Of a DNA stretch of 46,828 bases, positions 9,125-17,545 are shown piece by piece. The number at the start of each line of letters is the position of its first letter. Within the stretch, counting starts at the first letter, position 1. This stretch comes from a virus. The stretch lies in IMG/VR virus record IMGVR_UViG_3300042350_004247, positions 1-46,828 of that record. One strand, given 5' to 3'. The position numbers were made by a program, and so were the translations under genes. The notes beneath the pieces are model-generated. The model searched no databases and was not told where the DNA came from. It saw only the letters and a list, made by a program, of their open reading frames with translations.

Positions 9125-10287
9125 TATTTTAAATAAAATGTTCTAATTAAACCTACACCAATTGATTCTTTTGTTTCCGCGGGCCAAATTTTACCTCCAC
9201 TTGGGTCAAAAACAACATAAGTACCATCTTTATTTTTACCATTAATTACCATCCAATGGTGGTTTTTAGTAAAACGATTTTTATAATTAGGATTTGATAC
9301 TTTTTTATTATCCCATTCAAATGCTAAAGGTCTTGTTTTTAAAAGAGTATCTATAACAGTTAATGATGTTGTATCTTGAATAACACCACTCACACCTATT
9401 GATTTTGCCATTGAACTCCAATATACAACAACTGATTTTGATGAATTACTCCAAAACCATTCAGGTGTGTATCCAGCATTATTTTTTATCTGAGTAGCTA
9501 ACATAGAAAAACTATTATAAGCACACCCATATCCTTTCATAGTATATTTATCTGACTTTAATGAGCCCCATTGTTTATCACCTTGATTAAATAAAGCACA
9601 TGGGTAATAATATAAAGAATCAAATTTACCTTCGTTTTGTATTAATTTAAATGATGAACTATATTTTTCAAAATCAGCTCCTGATTGAGGAATTTTTCCT
9701 TTATTCCTATTTTTAACACCTACTATATTTAAAAGAGATACTTCAGATACTAATGATGGAGAATTTGATTCACGAACATTAAATTGTTCATTTTCTTTAA
9801 CTTGAATAACCTCATATATTTGAACACCTTCTTCTGGTGGTAATCCATCAAATTCAGCTGTGTAAAGATCAGTATTTGCTTCTTCCTCAACTGAACCAGT
9901 TAGAGGAGTTGTTACTATTGGTGTTGGTTCTTCAGTAGGTAAAGTAGCAGGTATATTACCAACTTCTAAAATTGGTTTTTCAGGTGCAATAATATCATTT
10001 GGATTAGTAATATCATTTAAGTTTAATGTATCAATGTTATTATTACCTAAAGTAGTATTATAAGAACCATCTTTTGAAATAATAATAGCTGATGCTACAT
10101 TATTTGGATCAATAGGAATAGTTCCATTATATTGTTCTTGTTGTAGTTTATCTAAATCTTGAGTTGTATTTTCAGTGAATAAATAAGTATTCTTACCATC
10201 CATAAAAACTCCATTACCTCCAGGGGCTAGAAGAGAAACATCTCCTTCTTTAATATTTCTATAATATCGTTTTTTATTGTCTGCCAT
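9124..10287 (-). CDS. Virion protein with C39-like cysteine peptidase domain
   Basis: This 387-aa protein has an N-terminal, Thr/Pro/Asn-rich part (about 1-220) and a papain-fold C-terminal domain of the Peptidase_C39_2 type. The probable catalytic Cys255 lies in YGCAYNSFSMLA, His343/344 in KNHHWMVINGKN, and Asp361 in VVFDPSGG. Such domains in tail proteins can cut peptidoglycan cross-links or process proteins during entry. It is followed by the spike-like gene and preceded by a tail lysozyme, so a cell-wall-piercing role at the tail tip is plausible. Confidence 0.78.
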   Translation of the reverse strand: MADNKKRYYRNIKEGDVSLLAPGGNGVFMDGKNTYLFTENTTQDLDKLQQEQYNGTIPIDPNNVASAIIISKDGSYNTTLGNNNIDTLNLNDITNPNDIIAPEKPILEVGNIPATLPTEEPTPIVTTPLTGSVEEEANTDLYTAEFDGLPPEEGVQIYEVIQVKENEQFNVRESNSPSLVSEVSLLNIVGVKNRNKGKIPQSGADFEKYSSSFKLIQNEGKFDSLYYYPCALFNQGDKQWGSLKSDKYTMKGYGCAYNSFSMLATQIKNNAGYTPEWFWSNSSKSVVVYWSSMAKSIGVSGVIQDTTSLTVIDTLLKTRPLAFEWDNKKVSNPNYKNRFTKNHHWMVINGKNKDGTYVVFDPSGGKIWPAETKESIGVGLIRTFYLK

Positions 10288-10288
10288 A

Positions 10289-11290
10289 TTACCAAACTAA
10301 AAAGCTATTAGGATCACTAAATTGTCTATAATAATCTTCAGCATATCTACTTCGTTTAGAAGGTGCTACAGATATCTGTTTTCCTCTAATGGTTATTATT
10401 CCACCATTATTATATACTTGTTTTGTTTTATTACAATATGAACATACTTCAACATAATGAGCAAATAAGAAAGCAGCATTATCTGCGTCTAATTTACTAC
10501 TATTTAGTTGGAGATTTGTTACAACAGCATTTGGGATTGGATTAACAGCTGATTTAAGAAATTTATCCATCCCGAAAGTACTACTGAATAAAAAATTCAT
10601 TTGACTTTCAACTGTAAGACCTATTCTTTTATCTATATCAAAACCGTACGCTTTATTATTCCATGATATTAAACCAAATGAATTACCCTTAGTATCAACA
10701 CCACCTGATTTTAGGTTAAATGATGATTCCTTCATAATATTACCCATTATACCAGCGGTTAATTCTCTACTTAGATTTTTATTTTTTAAGTAGTTTTTAA
10801 CACCAGCCATTGTTTGTTGTTGTTGTTGGGTTGTAAATGTAGTTCCTGATGTTGCTCCTAAAGAATTATTTTTATAATCATTAGTTGTTGGATTGATATT
10901 ATTATTACCATCACCATTACCAACTATAGTATTATCATTAACAGTTTGGTTAATAGATATAGGATTTAAGTAATAAACTGTCTTATCATATTGTTGACTT
11001 AATAAGGCAGATTCAGGTATAGGTCCTTTAAGTAAAGGTACAACATCACCTTTAACAGGTAATTGGGTATTATTTTTATAAAATGGATAAGCTATACCTA
11101 TTTTAGCGTTAGCGAAATTATCTTCAATAGGTTTATATTGTATAGATTGATCATTATTTATAACTACAACTTTACCATATGTGTATGGATTTTGATTTTT
11201 GTTATAATAATTTTCACTAGAATTTCCTCTATTACTAGATCTCAAATCAATACCAGCTCCTCCAGTTTTTATAGTATTACCTGTACCCAT
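10289..11290 (-). CDS. Phage tail lysozyme domain protein
   Basis: This 333-aa protein has a low-complexity N-terminus with a QQQQQ run near 156, then a phage_tail_lysozyme-type domain. GIMGNIMKESSFN at about 180-192 holds the catalytic Glu188, and SFGLISW at 204-210 is the conserved follow-up motif. It likely degrades peptidoglycan locally during DNA injection. Together with the C39-like protein and the GH19 endolysin it gives three cell-wall enzymes within 8 kb. Confidence 0.82.
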   Translation of the reverse strand: MGTGNTIKTGGAGIDLRSSNRGNSSENYYNKNQNPYTYGKVVVINNDQSIQYKPIEDNFANAKIGIAYPFYKNNTQLPVKGDVVPLLKGPIPESALLSQQYDKTVYYLNPISINQTVNDNTIVGNGDGNNNINPTTNDYKNNSLGATSGTTFTTQQQQQTMAGVKNYLKNKNLSRELTAGIMGNIMKESSFNLKSGGVDTKGNSFGLISWNNKAYGFDIDKRIGLTVESQMNFLFSSTFGMDKFLKSAVNPIPNAVVTNLQLNSSKLDADNAAFLFAHYVEVCSYCNKTKQVYNNGGIITIRGKQISVAPSKRSRYAEDYYRQFSDPNSFLVW

Positions 11291-11637
11291 TATTTATTTT
11301 CAATTTGTTTTATACTAACTGAATTAATTTCTTGGAATAGTAATTCTTTATCACGATCACTTAACATTCCATCATCACTACCAATAGTATTAGAAGTCAT
11401 AGCTCGTTGAACAATACCCGCCATTTTAATTAAGGCGTCATCATTTTTAACAGCTATTTCCATATATTCCTTTAACAAAGGAACAAGCATCATCGCGTCA
11501 CCTGGTTCCTGTATCATAGGTTTCAGTTGGTCGATTAATGCTTTAATTTCTTTCTCTTTACGAGTTGCATTCTTGTATATATCCTCAAGTAGGCTTGAGA
11601 AAGTCTTGTCTTTAAATAAAACTTGATTAAAATCCAT
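11290..11637 (-). CDS. Helical protein of unknown function next to the late sigma gene
   Basis: This 115-aa, almost wholly helical and acidic-basic mixed protein is not recognised. It overlaps the tail lysozyme start by one base and opens the transcription unit that runs into the structural genes. An ATATTTATA box lies 13 nt before its ATG. Small helical proteins in this position can be assembly chaperones, but nothing in the sequence proves that. Confidence 0.7.
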   Translation of the reverse strand: MDFNQVLFKDKTFSSLLEDIYKNATRKEKEIKALIDQLKPMIQEPGDAMMLVPLLKEYMEIAVKNDDALIKMAGIVQRAMTSNTIGSDDGMLSDRDKELLFQEINSVSIKQIENK

Positions 11638-11649
11638 ATTGGCGTTTAA

Positions 11650-11658
11650 TATAAATAT
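11650..11658 (-). promoter_or_regulatory. ATATTTATA box, possible promoter of the tail operon
   Basis: ATATTTATA lies in the 36-base gap after the sigma gene and 13 nt before the ATG at 11637. The copies before 31694 and 36376 have nearly the same spacing. The word alone is expected several times by chance at this base composition. Confidence 0.35.
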
Positions 11659-11673
11659 GGAAGGTAGAAGGAG

Positions 11674-12432
11674 TTAGATTGACATAGTTATATGTCCATG
11701 TTCATAATATTGGTTATATTTCTTAACATATATTATCTTCAAACGCTTAATTATTTTAGTTATTTGAGGTGTAGATGCTTCAGTCATCTCTTTAACATAA
11801 ATGTATAAGGCTTTTTTATTGAATATATCTAAATTTTCACTTTTACGAAATAACTCTAATATAGCATCTGCTATACGAGCATCATTGGCTTTAGGAAATA
11901 AACTAAATAAATTTTTATCAACATATTTAGTAAATTGTTTCATGTATGAAGGAGCATTTTCAGCATATAATTCTTTACCATTATTAGTTATATCAATGAA
12001 TATTGATTTATCTTCATCAATTGCTTCAACAGGTGCTCTATCTTTTAATTTCTTGTAGTTTGCGTTATTATATAAAATAAGGTAACGTTTAACAATAGTA
12101 CCAAAATAAGAAAAAGCCTTTCCTTTATTTTGGTTGTAAAGATGTAATTTTTCAAGTAAGAAAGCGACGACTTCATGTTGTAATTCTGGTATTGTGTCTA
12201 CTTCTGTATAGTAGAATTTAAATGTATGGATGATATTTTCTGCTAATTTATGAAACGAATAATTAATATGTTCATTAAATATTTGATTTCGTTTAGCAGT
12301 ATCTTTAGTTAATAGATACTCAATAATAGCATCTTCAGTTTCTTGAGTAAAATATATATTAGCCTTTTTTGGCTTACGCTTACGCACAGTTCCCTTCTTA
12401 GTTAACTCAATAACTTCTTCTTCCTTCATCAT
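11674..12432 (-). CDS. T4 gp55-like sigma factor for late transcription
   Basis: This 252-aa protein resembles the reduced sigma-70 relatives of T4-type phages. The region-2-like core runs about 70-145: FHKLAENIIHTFKFYY, LQHEVVAFLLEKLH and AFSYFGTIVKRYLILYNNAN, the last corresponding to the core-binding and -10-melting helices. A Lys/Arg-rich segment (about 12-24) precedes it. gp55 in T4 binds host core polymerase and reads TATAAATA; a matching box occurs next to many promoters in this window. It overlaps the upstream gene by four bases. Confidence 0.82.
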   Translation of the reverse strand: MMKEEEVIELTKKGTVRKRKPKKANIYFTQETEDAIIEYLLTKDTAKRNQIFNEHINYSFHKLAENIIHTFKFYYTEVDTIPELQHEVVAFLLEKLHLYNQNKGKAFSYFGTIVKRYLILYNNANYKKLKDRAPVEAIDEDKSIFIDITNNGKELYAENAPSYMKQFTKYVDKNLFSLFPKANDARIADAILELFRKSENLDIFNKKALYIYVKEMTEASTPQITKIIKRLKIIYVKKYNQYYEHGHITMSI

Positions 12433-12707
12433 ATTTGGTTCTTAAGATAGTAGTTTAACGAATCTTGTATAGCCTTTAAACTATTAAAAAAGAATCCAAT
12501 TTGGTCATCAGATTTAAAAGCTTCAGTTAATTCAACTGATTTAAGTTGTTTATCAGATTCACTAACAATAGCTGCGACACTATCAATAATTACTCTTTGT
12601 TGTGTAGCTATTTGTTCTAATTTAGTTACTTTTTTATTTAAATTCCAAATGATATACCCAACTATAGTGGCTATCCATAAGCAAATTGATATAATTCCTA
12701 TTATCAT
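12429..12707 (-). CDS. Small membrane-anchored helical protein
   Basis: This 92-aa protein has an N-terminal membrane segment (IIGIISICLWIATIVGYIIW) followed by a cytoplasmic or periplasmic coiled-coil-like helix (KVTKLEQIATQQRVIIDSVA). It overlaps both neighbours by four bases (ATGA type), so it is made with the HD hydrolase and the sigma factor. Function is unknown; the shape is like a phage spanin or membrane tether, but no lipoprotein partner is adjacent. Confidence 0.65.
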   Translation of the reverse strand: MIIGIISICLWIATIVGYIIWNLNKKVTKLEQIATQQRVIIDSVAAIVSESDKQLKSVELTEAFKSDDQIGFFFNSLKAIQDSLNYYLKNQI

Positions 12708-13477
12708 ATATTTTTCATTAGTTCAGCTAAAGCAGGATTGACCATTTTCTTTAATGCCTTCTGCTTAATTGCTGAGTTGTTTTTATTTAAATTAAATGTA
12801 CTTGATTTTTTTTCTGTTACTTGTTTTTCACCAGTTAACTTAGGTAACCATTCTCTTTCAAACTCAACCCTAGCAGCTAACATATCAGCCTGATGTAGTA
12901 CTAACATAATTGCTGTTCTAGGTTTAGTTTCTGGCGCGAATGAATGTAGATATGATTTATTAGCTTCATCATATAGACCATCATGTGTCCTAATAGCTAA
13001 GAATTCATTTTTAGTATATTGAATACCATTTTCCATCAGTAGAAATAAACCACGATCAGGTACAGTCATATACTCAAGACGATCATTAAACATATAAGTT
13101 TCATTCAATTTATCTCGTCTCCATTGATCAGTTTGTTCAATGTATGAAGCGTTATTTTCATCTCCGAACTTACCTAAGTCATGATTAATAGCTGAGAATA
13201 CTAATTCTTCAGTTGTATAAGTATCAAACATATCCATGTCACGCCATACCTTATCTATCTTAAGAGCAGCTTCAACTACACGGTTCACGTGGTCGATATA
13301 ACCTCCTGGGAAGCAATTATGATATTGTGACTTATGAGACGCAGGCATTAACATAAAACGCTCTTCATGTCTAGTGTAAAAATCAACTAACAACTCAGCT
13401 CTATCTGGGGAGATATAAGTGTTGATGTTATTGATAAATAAATCCCAGTTATCTTTAATTTTCTCAGGTGTTATCAT
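12704..13477 (-). CDS. HD-domain phosphohydrolase
   Basis: This 257-aa protein has the HD metal-binding pattern: His53 (YHNCFPGGY), His63 in GGYIDHVNRVVEA, the His99-Asp100 pair in INHDLGKFGDE, and a later helix with HQADMLAARVEFER. HD proteins hydrolyse phosphoester bonds of nucleotides or nucleic acids. In T4-like phages such proteins are often near replication or sigma genes. The substrate cannot be told from sequence. It overlaps the membrane protein gene by four bases. Confidence 0.82.
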   Translation of the reverse strand: MITPEKIKDNWDLFINNINTYISPDRAELLVDFYTRHEERFMLMPASHKSQYHNCFPGGYIDHVNRVVEAALKIDKVWRDMDMFDTYTTEELVFSAINHDLGKFGDENNASYIEQTDQWRRDKLNETYMFNDRLEYMTVPDRGLFLLMENGIQYTKNEFLAIRTHDGLYDEANKSYLHSFAPETKPRTAIMLVLHQADMLAARVEFEREWLPKLTGEKQVTEKKSSTFNLNKNNSAIKQKALKKMVNPALAELMKNI

Positions 13478-13483
13478 AACTTA

Positions 13484-13663
13484 TTAGTCTTGTGGTTCGT
13501 TATTAATTAATTGTCGAATTTCTTCAACTTTTTCTTTCATAGCAACTACCATATCTTTAGCTACAGTAATGTTAAAAGATGGATCAGAAAATCTAGATGT
13601 AAATCCAACTAACATATTCTCTAATTGGTCTAATTTTTTATCGGCAACTTGTTTATATCTCAT
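13484..13663 (-). CDS. Short helical protein
   Basis: This 59-aa reading frame starts MRYKQVADKKLDQLENMLVG and ends in TAATAA just before the HD gene. Its start overlaps the glutaredoxin stop (ATGA). It is largely helical, with a heptad-like Leu/Met pattern. The tight coupling on both sides supports it as a real gene; the function is unknown. Confidence 0.65.
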   Translation of the reverse strand: MRYKQVADKKLDQLENMLVGFTSRFSDPSFNITVAKDMVVAMKEKVEEIRQLINNEPQD

Positions 13664-13986
13664 TTTATATATTGTTTTATGATACCAATTAAATGTGGTA
13701 TCGTGTCAAATGTACGTAGTGTATCTGATGTCTCCAAATTTGTTTCTCCAACTATAGTTACTATACTTGGTCCTAAATCTACAAATACCATTGGATATGT
13801 ATTTGCTTTAAATTTATGTTCTATAGCAGTAGAAAAATCATCATGTTTGATAGCATCAATATCAACATAGGCTATTCCTTCCTCATCTAATTCACTCTTT
13901 AGCCACTTACAGTAATCACAATCACTTAATGTTAATATCCTTATCCCTACTTCCTCATTTCCCTTTCCTTCCCTTCCTATACTCAT
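13660..13986 (-). CDS. Glutaredoxin-like protein
   Basis: This 108-aa protein has a glutaredoxin fold: beta strand IRILTL, active site CDYC (Cys23-Cys26), and the cis-proline TYPMVFVD at about 63-70. Phage glutaredoxins commonly supply electrons to ribonucleotide reductase. The first dozen codons come from an almost pure purine tract and encode GREGKGNEE, which is not part of the fold, so the start could be wrong or the N-terminus an extension. It overlaps the next gene by four bases. Confidence 0.82.
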   Translation of the reverse strand: MSIGREGKGNEEVGIRILTLSDCDYCKWLKSELDEEGIAYVDIDAIKHDDFSTAIEHKFKANTYPMVFVDLGPSIVTIVGETNLETSDTLRTFDTIPHLIGIIKQYIK

Positions 13987-14003
13987 ATTAATTATTTAAT
14001 ATT

Positions 14004-14129
14004 TTAGAAAAAATAGTGAAAAATCTCTGGGAGGCCAAGCTTTCCTTTGGCGGTCATCCAAATATAAACCGACGGTTTTATCCGGGCTTTAACGGCTAAT
14101 TCACTGCTATATAAATATATATAAGTCAT
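14004..14129 (-). CDS. Possible 41-aa peptide in a GC-rich islet
   Basis: An open frame of 41 codons (MTYIYLYSSELAVKARIKPS, then a WMTAKGKLGLP segment) fills the gap between the T5orf172-type gene and the glutaredoxin gene. It overlaps the upstream gene's end in its start region. The segment 14,030-14,100 is clearly richer in G and C than its surroundings. It could be a real small gene, a remnant, or non-coding structured DNA. Confidence 0.35.
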   Translation of the reverse strand: MTYIYLYSSELAVKARIKPSVYIWMTAKGKLGLPEIFHYFF

Positions 14130-14142
14130 AAGAGATAGTCGT

Positions 14143-14637
14143 TTAAAGCGGTGATATGGTGTATTTAGCGCCAATTTTTTTAACGGTATCGATAGCGTCT
14201 TTGGAATGTAGATAAAACATTTCTCTATTGTTCGCGACTCGAATAGCATCTAAATGTTCATGGATTTCTTGTTCTAATTTATAAGAATTAAAACATTTAA
14301 AAGAAAAAATAGGTACCCATGGTGTAGGCACTCCTGTTGCACCTGAAATTTCTTTTGCTCGCTCTTCTACTTCACGTACTGTCATTCCTATCTTAACCAT
14401 ATCTGGCATTGATTTATTTACAAGTACATAAACATACTCGGTAGGAACTAAATTACCATCTTTATCTAAGGGACTATCCTGATAATAATTTACTAACTCC
14501 CAACCCGGACTATCCGGATCAGGAGTTAAAGTAAAGGCAACTGCTTTTCTACAAACTTCTTCTGATGATAACTTATCTCGATCTAACCATTTATAAAAGT
14601 GAGCATCTTCGATTGTTATTCGTTTGAATGATTTCAT
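14143..14637 (-). CDS. T5orf172 / GIY-YIG-superfamily protein
   Basis: This 164-aa protein has an N-terminal unassigned part and a C-terminal domain of the T5orf172/Mug113 type, a GIY-YIG nuclease relative. It shows EYVYVLVNKSMPDMVKIGMT at about 67-86 (YVYVLVN and VKIGMT stand in for the two strands of the fold), then VEERAKEI with the expected Arg and a Glu in LEQEIHEHL. Members may cut DNA, but many phage copies have unknown roles. It overlaps its upstream gene by ATGA. Confidence 0.8.
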   Translation of the reverse strand: MKSFKRITIEDAHFYKWLDRDKLSSEEVCRKAVAFTLTPDPDSPGWELVNYYQDSPLDKDGNLVPTEYVYVLVNKSMPDMVKIGMTVREVEERAKEISGATGVPTPWVPIFSFKCFNSYKLEQEIHEHLDAIRVANNREMFYLHSKDAIDTVKKIGAKYTISPL

Positions 14638-14843
14638 GGTTTAAGTTTTTCTCCTGCTGTTGGGTTACCATATATTTTTATATCATTTTGATCAACTGTT
14701 CTAACTTCTCCTGTGTTATAAAACTTAATTATAAACTGTGGATTTGAATGTATTGAACCTGCAATCATAAATAACACTACTCCATAACCTAAAGGTGTTT
14801 CAACATCAAATGGATTTTCAATTTCATGTATTGTCTGTATCAT
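14634..14843 (-). CDS. Small conserved-looking phage protein
   Basis: This 69-aa protein (MIQTIHEIENPFDVETPLGY) has a beta-barrel-like run (GYGVVLFMIAGS, then QFIIKFYNTGEVRTVDQNDI) resembling small SH3-like phage proteins. Function unknown. It overlaps the T5orf172-type gene by four bases. A 22-nt sequence around its start is repeated exactly 170 bp away at the MoxR gene end. Confidence 0.65.
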   Translation of the reverse strand: MIQTIHEIENPFDVETPLGYGVVLFMIAGSIHSNPQFIIKFYNTGEVRTVDQNDIKIYGNPTAGEKLKP

Positions 14844-15032
14844 AATTATTTAGTTATATATTCTGGTATTAAAATATCTGCTACATCATAAAAATCATTC
14901 CAATTTGGATTACGCATTACTGATATTATAAGTCTCATTTCTTCTATAAACAATTCACGTTTATTACCTTTTAATTCTATATCATCAGCTAAGTTTATAA
15001 TTTCTTGTTCCATAATTATTTAGTTATATATT
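14841..15032. repeat. Direct repeat pair (22 nt) bracketing a 55-aa gene
   Basis: A 22-nt sequence beginning CATAATTATTTAGTTATATA at 14841 recurs at 15011. Each copy spans an ATG, a stop codon and the last Y-I-T-K codons of a gene. The copies are 170 bp apart and enclose exactly one small gene. Confidence 0.85.
14846..15013 (-). CDS. Short acidic protein downstream of the MoxR gene
   Basis: This 55-aa frame (MEQEIINLADDIELKGNKRE ... ending YITK) lies two bases after the MoxR ATPase stop and two bases before the next gene. Like the MoxR protein it ends in Y-I-T-K and is flanked by the same 22-nt sequence. It is helical and acidic; no family is recognised. Confidence 0.65.
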   Translation of the reverse strand: MEQEIINLADDIELKGNKRELFIEEMRLIISVMRNPNWNDFYDVADILIPEYITK

Positions 15033-16212
15033 TAACCAATTCTTTATTCAACATCATCAATTTAAATTTATTTGGATTACTATTATAAATCGATTTAACC
15101 ATATTATAACTTACATCTGTAGCAAATATTTTCTCGGTAACAATCTTACTTATACGTTCTATAAGTGGTTTTTCAATCGCGTTTTCTTTAGAATAAAACT
15201 CTAAATAGTTAGACAACCTAGTACCTAATGTTGAGGCGATATCTGCTCTATAATCTTTATCTTTACCAACTAAACTCTTAAGTGTATTTGTTACATACTG
15301 TTCATCTTGACTTAAGATATTTTCTGGTGAAATCATCTTATCCAATTTATTATTAATAAACATTGTAAACAAAGTACTAAATTCAGTACCAACACTACCT
15401 TCTCCAATCATTTGAATTAATGGTAATGTATCTTCAAAACTCTTAATTGAACTAATACTATTAAAGAACATACTAACACTTCTACTATTAACTTGTTTAG
15501 TAACTAGTTCTGGATGCATCAACATAAAGTTAATACAACGACCATCTAACTTATTTTCTTCAGCCCACTTACCCCAACATTTAAGATCAAACTTTAAATT
15601 AACACTAATGAACCTCGTTTTTTGAGCGTTGTCAATACTATTAACTAAATAATCTCCATTATCAGGATTTGATGTAAGAATAATATGCCAATCTTTAGGC
15701 AACTTCCAACTTATATATTGTTGTCTATCTATTAACTCCATTACAGCTTGAATAAATCTCATATCAGCTCTATTCCAATCATCTAATAATAGAATACCAC
15801 CATTTGATTTACCACTAATCCATTCAGGTGGACAATAACTCATACGATTCAAACCAGTTGATTCAAAACCTTTCTTACGATAGTCTTCAACTGAATTCTC
15901 ATCTACCCACTCATTCTTATTTTTATCTTTCATTTCAAATTGACGAATTGGAAAACCAACCAAATCACCTATTTCTTCAATCTGTGCTAAGTTCAATTTA
16001 ACAAAATTTAAATCTAATTCTTCAGCTAACTGAACAATAGCTGATGTTTTACCAATACCTGAGTCACCAACAACCTCTGTACTAACCATTGGTTTATTAC
16101 TTGACTGTAGATAACGATTATTATCAATAATGTGTTTTAGAAAATCTTTTAATTCATGTACATTCAGTGATACTGATGTGTTTGTAATTTTTGTTGCTTT
16201 ACTTTTTGCCAT
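15016..16212 (-). CDS. MoxR-like AAA+ ATPase
   Basis: This 398-aa protein has Walker A GDSGIGKTS at about 49-57, Walker B GGILLLDDWNRAD near 140, and a sensor-1 segment IILTSNPDNGDY near 185, the layout of MoxR-family AAA+ ATPases. These pair with VWA proteins to remodel or load metal into target complexes; the VWA partner is the gene just upstream. The gene has its own TGACC promoter. Target and role in the phage are unknown. Confidence 0.88.
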   Translation of the reverse strand: MAKSKATKITNTSVSLNVHELKDFLKHIIDNNRYLQSSNKPMVSTEVVGDSGIGKTSAIVQLAEELDLNFVKLNLAQIEEIGDLVGFPIRQFEMKDKNKNEWVDENSVEDYRKKGFESTGLNRMSYCPPEWISGKSNGGILLLDDWNRADMRFIQAVMELIDRQQYISWKLPKDWHIILTSNPDNGDYLVNSIDNAQKTRFISVNLKFDLKCWGKWAEENKLDGRCINFMLMHPELVTKQVNSRSVSMFFNSISSIKSFEDTLPLIQMIGEGSVGTEFSTLFTMFINNKLDKMISPENILSQDEQYVTNTLKSLVGKDKDYRADIASTLGTRLSNYLEFYSKENAIEKPLIERISKIVTEKIFATDVSYNMVKSIYNSNPNKFKLMMLNKELVKYITK

Positions 16213-16235
16213 AATTTTATTTTTTATTTATACTT

Positions 16236-16261
16236 TAATTTACATTATTAATTAAGGTCAT
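16236..16261 (-). promoter_or_regulatory. TGACC-N13-TAnnTTT promoter (copy 1, MoxR gene)
   Basis: ATGACC, 13 nt, TAAATTA, followed after 3 nt by TATAAATA. The -35 overlaps the stop codon of the VWA gene. The start codon of the MoxR gene lies 24 nt past the -10 box. Confidence 0.75.
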
Positions 16262-17502
16262 TAAGAATTAATTTGTACTTTAGCTCCGGGCAATTCATTA
16301 TTAATACTTCGTCCTGAACAATGAACCCATAATGTAGGCTTACATGGTTGTGTTCCGACATTACATTCACCATCAGTTAGATAAATTAAGTTTTGATATT
16401 TATCTTTATTATCCCATAAATAATCAATTACTGGTTCATAACTTGTACCACCTCTACCTGTTACTTCTAAAGCTTCTTCACTTTTACCTTTATATTCATA
16501 AACACGACCAATTGAAGCGTCACATTCAATAACAGTCACTTGTGTACCTGTCTTCCATATATGATATATTTCACTTAAAAATTCTTTTAAATCATCTTTA
16601 CTAACTGAACCTGATGTATCAATAGCAACTAATGTATTTTTCTTTTGTTTAATTTTAAGAGCTGGATTACCATAAAAACGTTTATTTGGTTTACGTCTTG
16701 TTTTCTTAGTATAAACTTTAGATGCCATACCATTAAAACGTCTTAGATAAGCTCTCCAATCAATAACTGCTTCTTCACTTACATATAAATTATCAATTAA
16801 TTCTTTCAACTCACCAGGTATAGTACCTCTTTGTTTTTGTACTTGTTCAGCTACATCTTTAAGTTGATATTCAATTTGTTTCTCCATCAATTTCTTTTCT
16901 GCTTCATCCATACCCTCAAATTGTTTCCAAAACTCATGAGACGCTTTAATAGTTACTTTTGTACCATCTCCTAATGTTATTTCTCCTTGCATACCACCAT
17001 TATTAGCTTCTTTCATTGCATCTAACATCTTACAAATATCTCCATCTGGATTGTCTTTACATTCCTTCATAAGTAACTCATAATACTTTCTAGTACCTGC
17101 TTTTAAAGGCATATTCAATTCTTTAAATGGAGAGTTAGTTATTTCTAAACCATCCCAAGTTTCATCTTTGTATTCGTCTTGAATATATTGATTTATTTCA
17201 ATATCAGCAGCTACATTCAACATTTCTTTTTCTGCAAACTCGTCAAACATTTGTAAGTGTTTAAATGCTATATGTAACAATTCATGTTTCAAAACAGCTA
17301 CCTTACATTTATCACCTATTGATTCCCAAAATGTAGGACTAATAACTAACTTAGTATTAATACCATCTCTAGCTACACATGCAGTTGAAACAGCATCATT
17401 TATTTCTTTATTAAGACCAATTAAAAACAAACCATAAAACGGTTCTTTAAACATTAGCGTTTTTGAGTGTTTAGCTATTTCACTATGCATGTCTGATATC
17501 AT
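16261..17502 (-). CDS. VWA-domain protein with N-terminal HELLH metallopeptidase-like domain
   Basis: This 413-aa protein combines a DUF2201-type N-terminal domain, whose HELLH (73-77) is a zincin-like metal site, with a C-terminal VWA-like domain. The MIDAS motif is DTSGS at 295-299, with TDGE near 375. Such proteins are encoded next to MoxR ATPases, as here. The metal-binding residues look intact. The pair probably acts as a chaperone or protein-remodelling machine; the phage target is unknown. Confidence 0.87.
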   Translation of the reverse strand: MISDMHSEIAKHSKTLMFKEPFYGLFLIGLNKEINDAVSTACVARDGINTKLVISPTFWESIGDKCKVAVLKHELLHIAFKHLQMFDEFAEKEMLNVAADIEINQYIQDEYKDETWDGLEITNSPFKELNMPLKAGTRKYYELLMKECKDNPDGDICKMLDAMKEANNGGMQGEITLGDGTKVTIKASHEFWKQFEGMDEAEKKLMEKQIEYQLKDVAEQVQKQRGTIPGELKELIDNLYVSEEAVIDWRAYLRRFNGMASKVYTKKTRRKPNKRFYGNPALKIKQKKNTLVAIDTSGSVSKDDLKEFLSEIYHIWKTGTQVTVIECDASIGRVYEYKGKSEEALEVTGRGGTSYEPVIDYLWDNKDKYQNLIYLTDGECNVGTQPCKPTLWVHCSGRSINNELPGAKVQINS

Positions 17503-17519
17503 ATATTATAATTTTATTT

Positions 17520-17545
17520 TAAATTAATTATTTAGCCTCGGTCGA
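17520..17545 (-). promoter_or_regulatory. TGACC-type promoter (copy 2, VWA gene)
   Basis: TCGACC, 13 nt, TAATTTA. Same spacing as the other copies with one changed base in the -35. It overlaps the end of the 382-aa protein gene. Confidence 0.6.

Noticed and set aside
11063-11410. Plus-strand hydrophobic frame opposite the tail lysozyme gene
   Set aside because: It is the reverse of a well-supported gene with domain motifs; hydrophobicity follows from the complement of Asn/Lys-rich codons.
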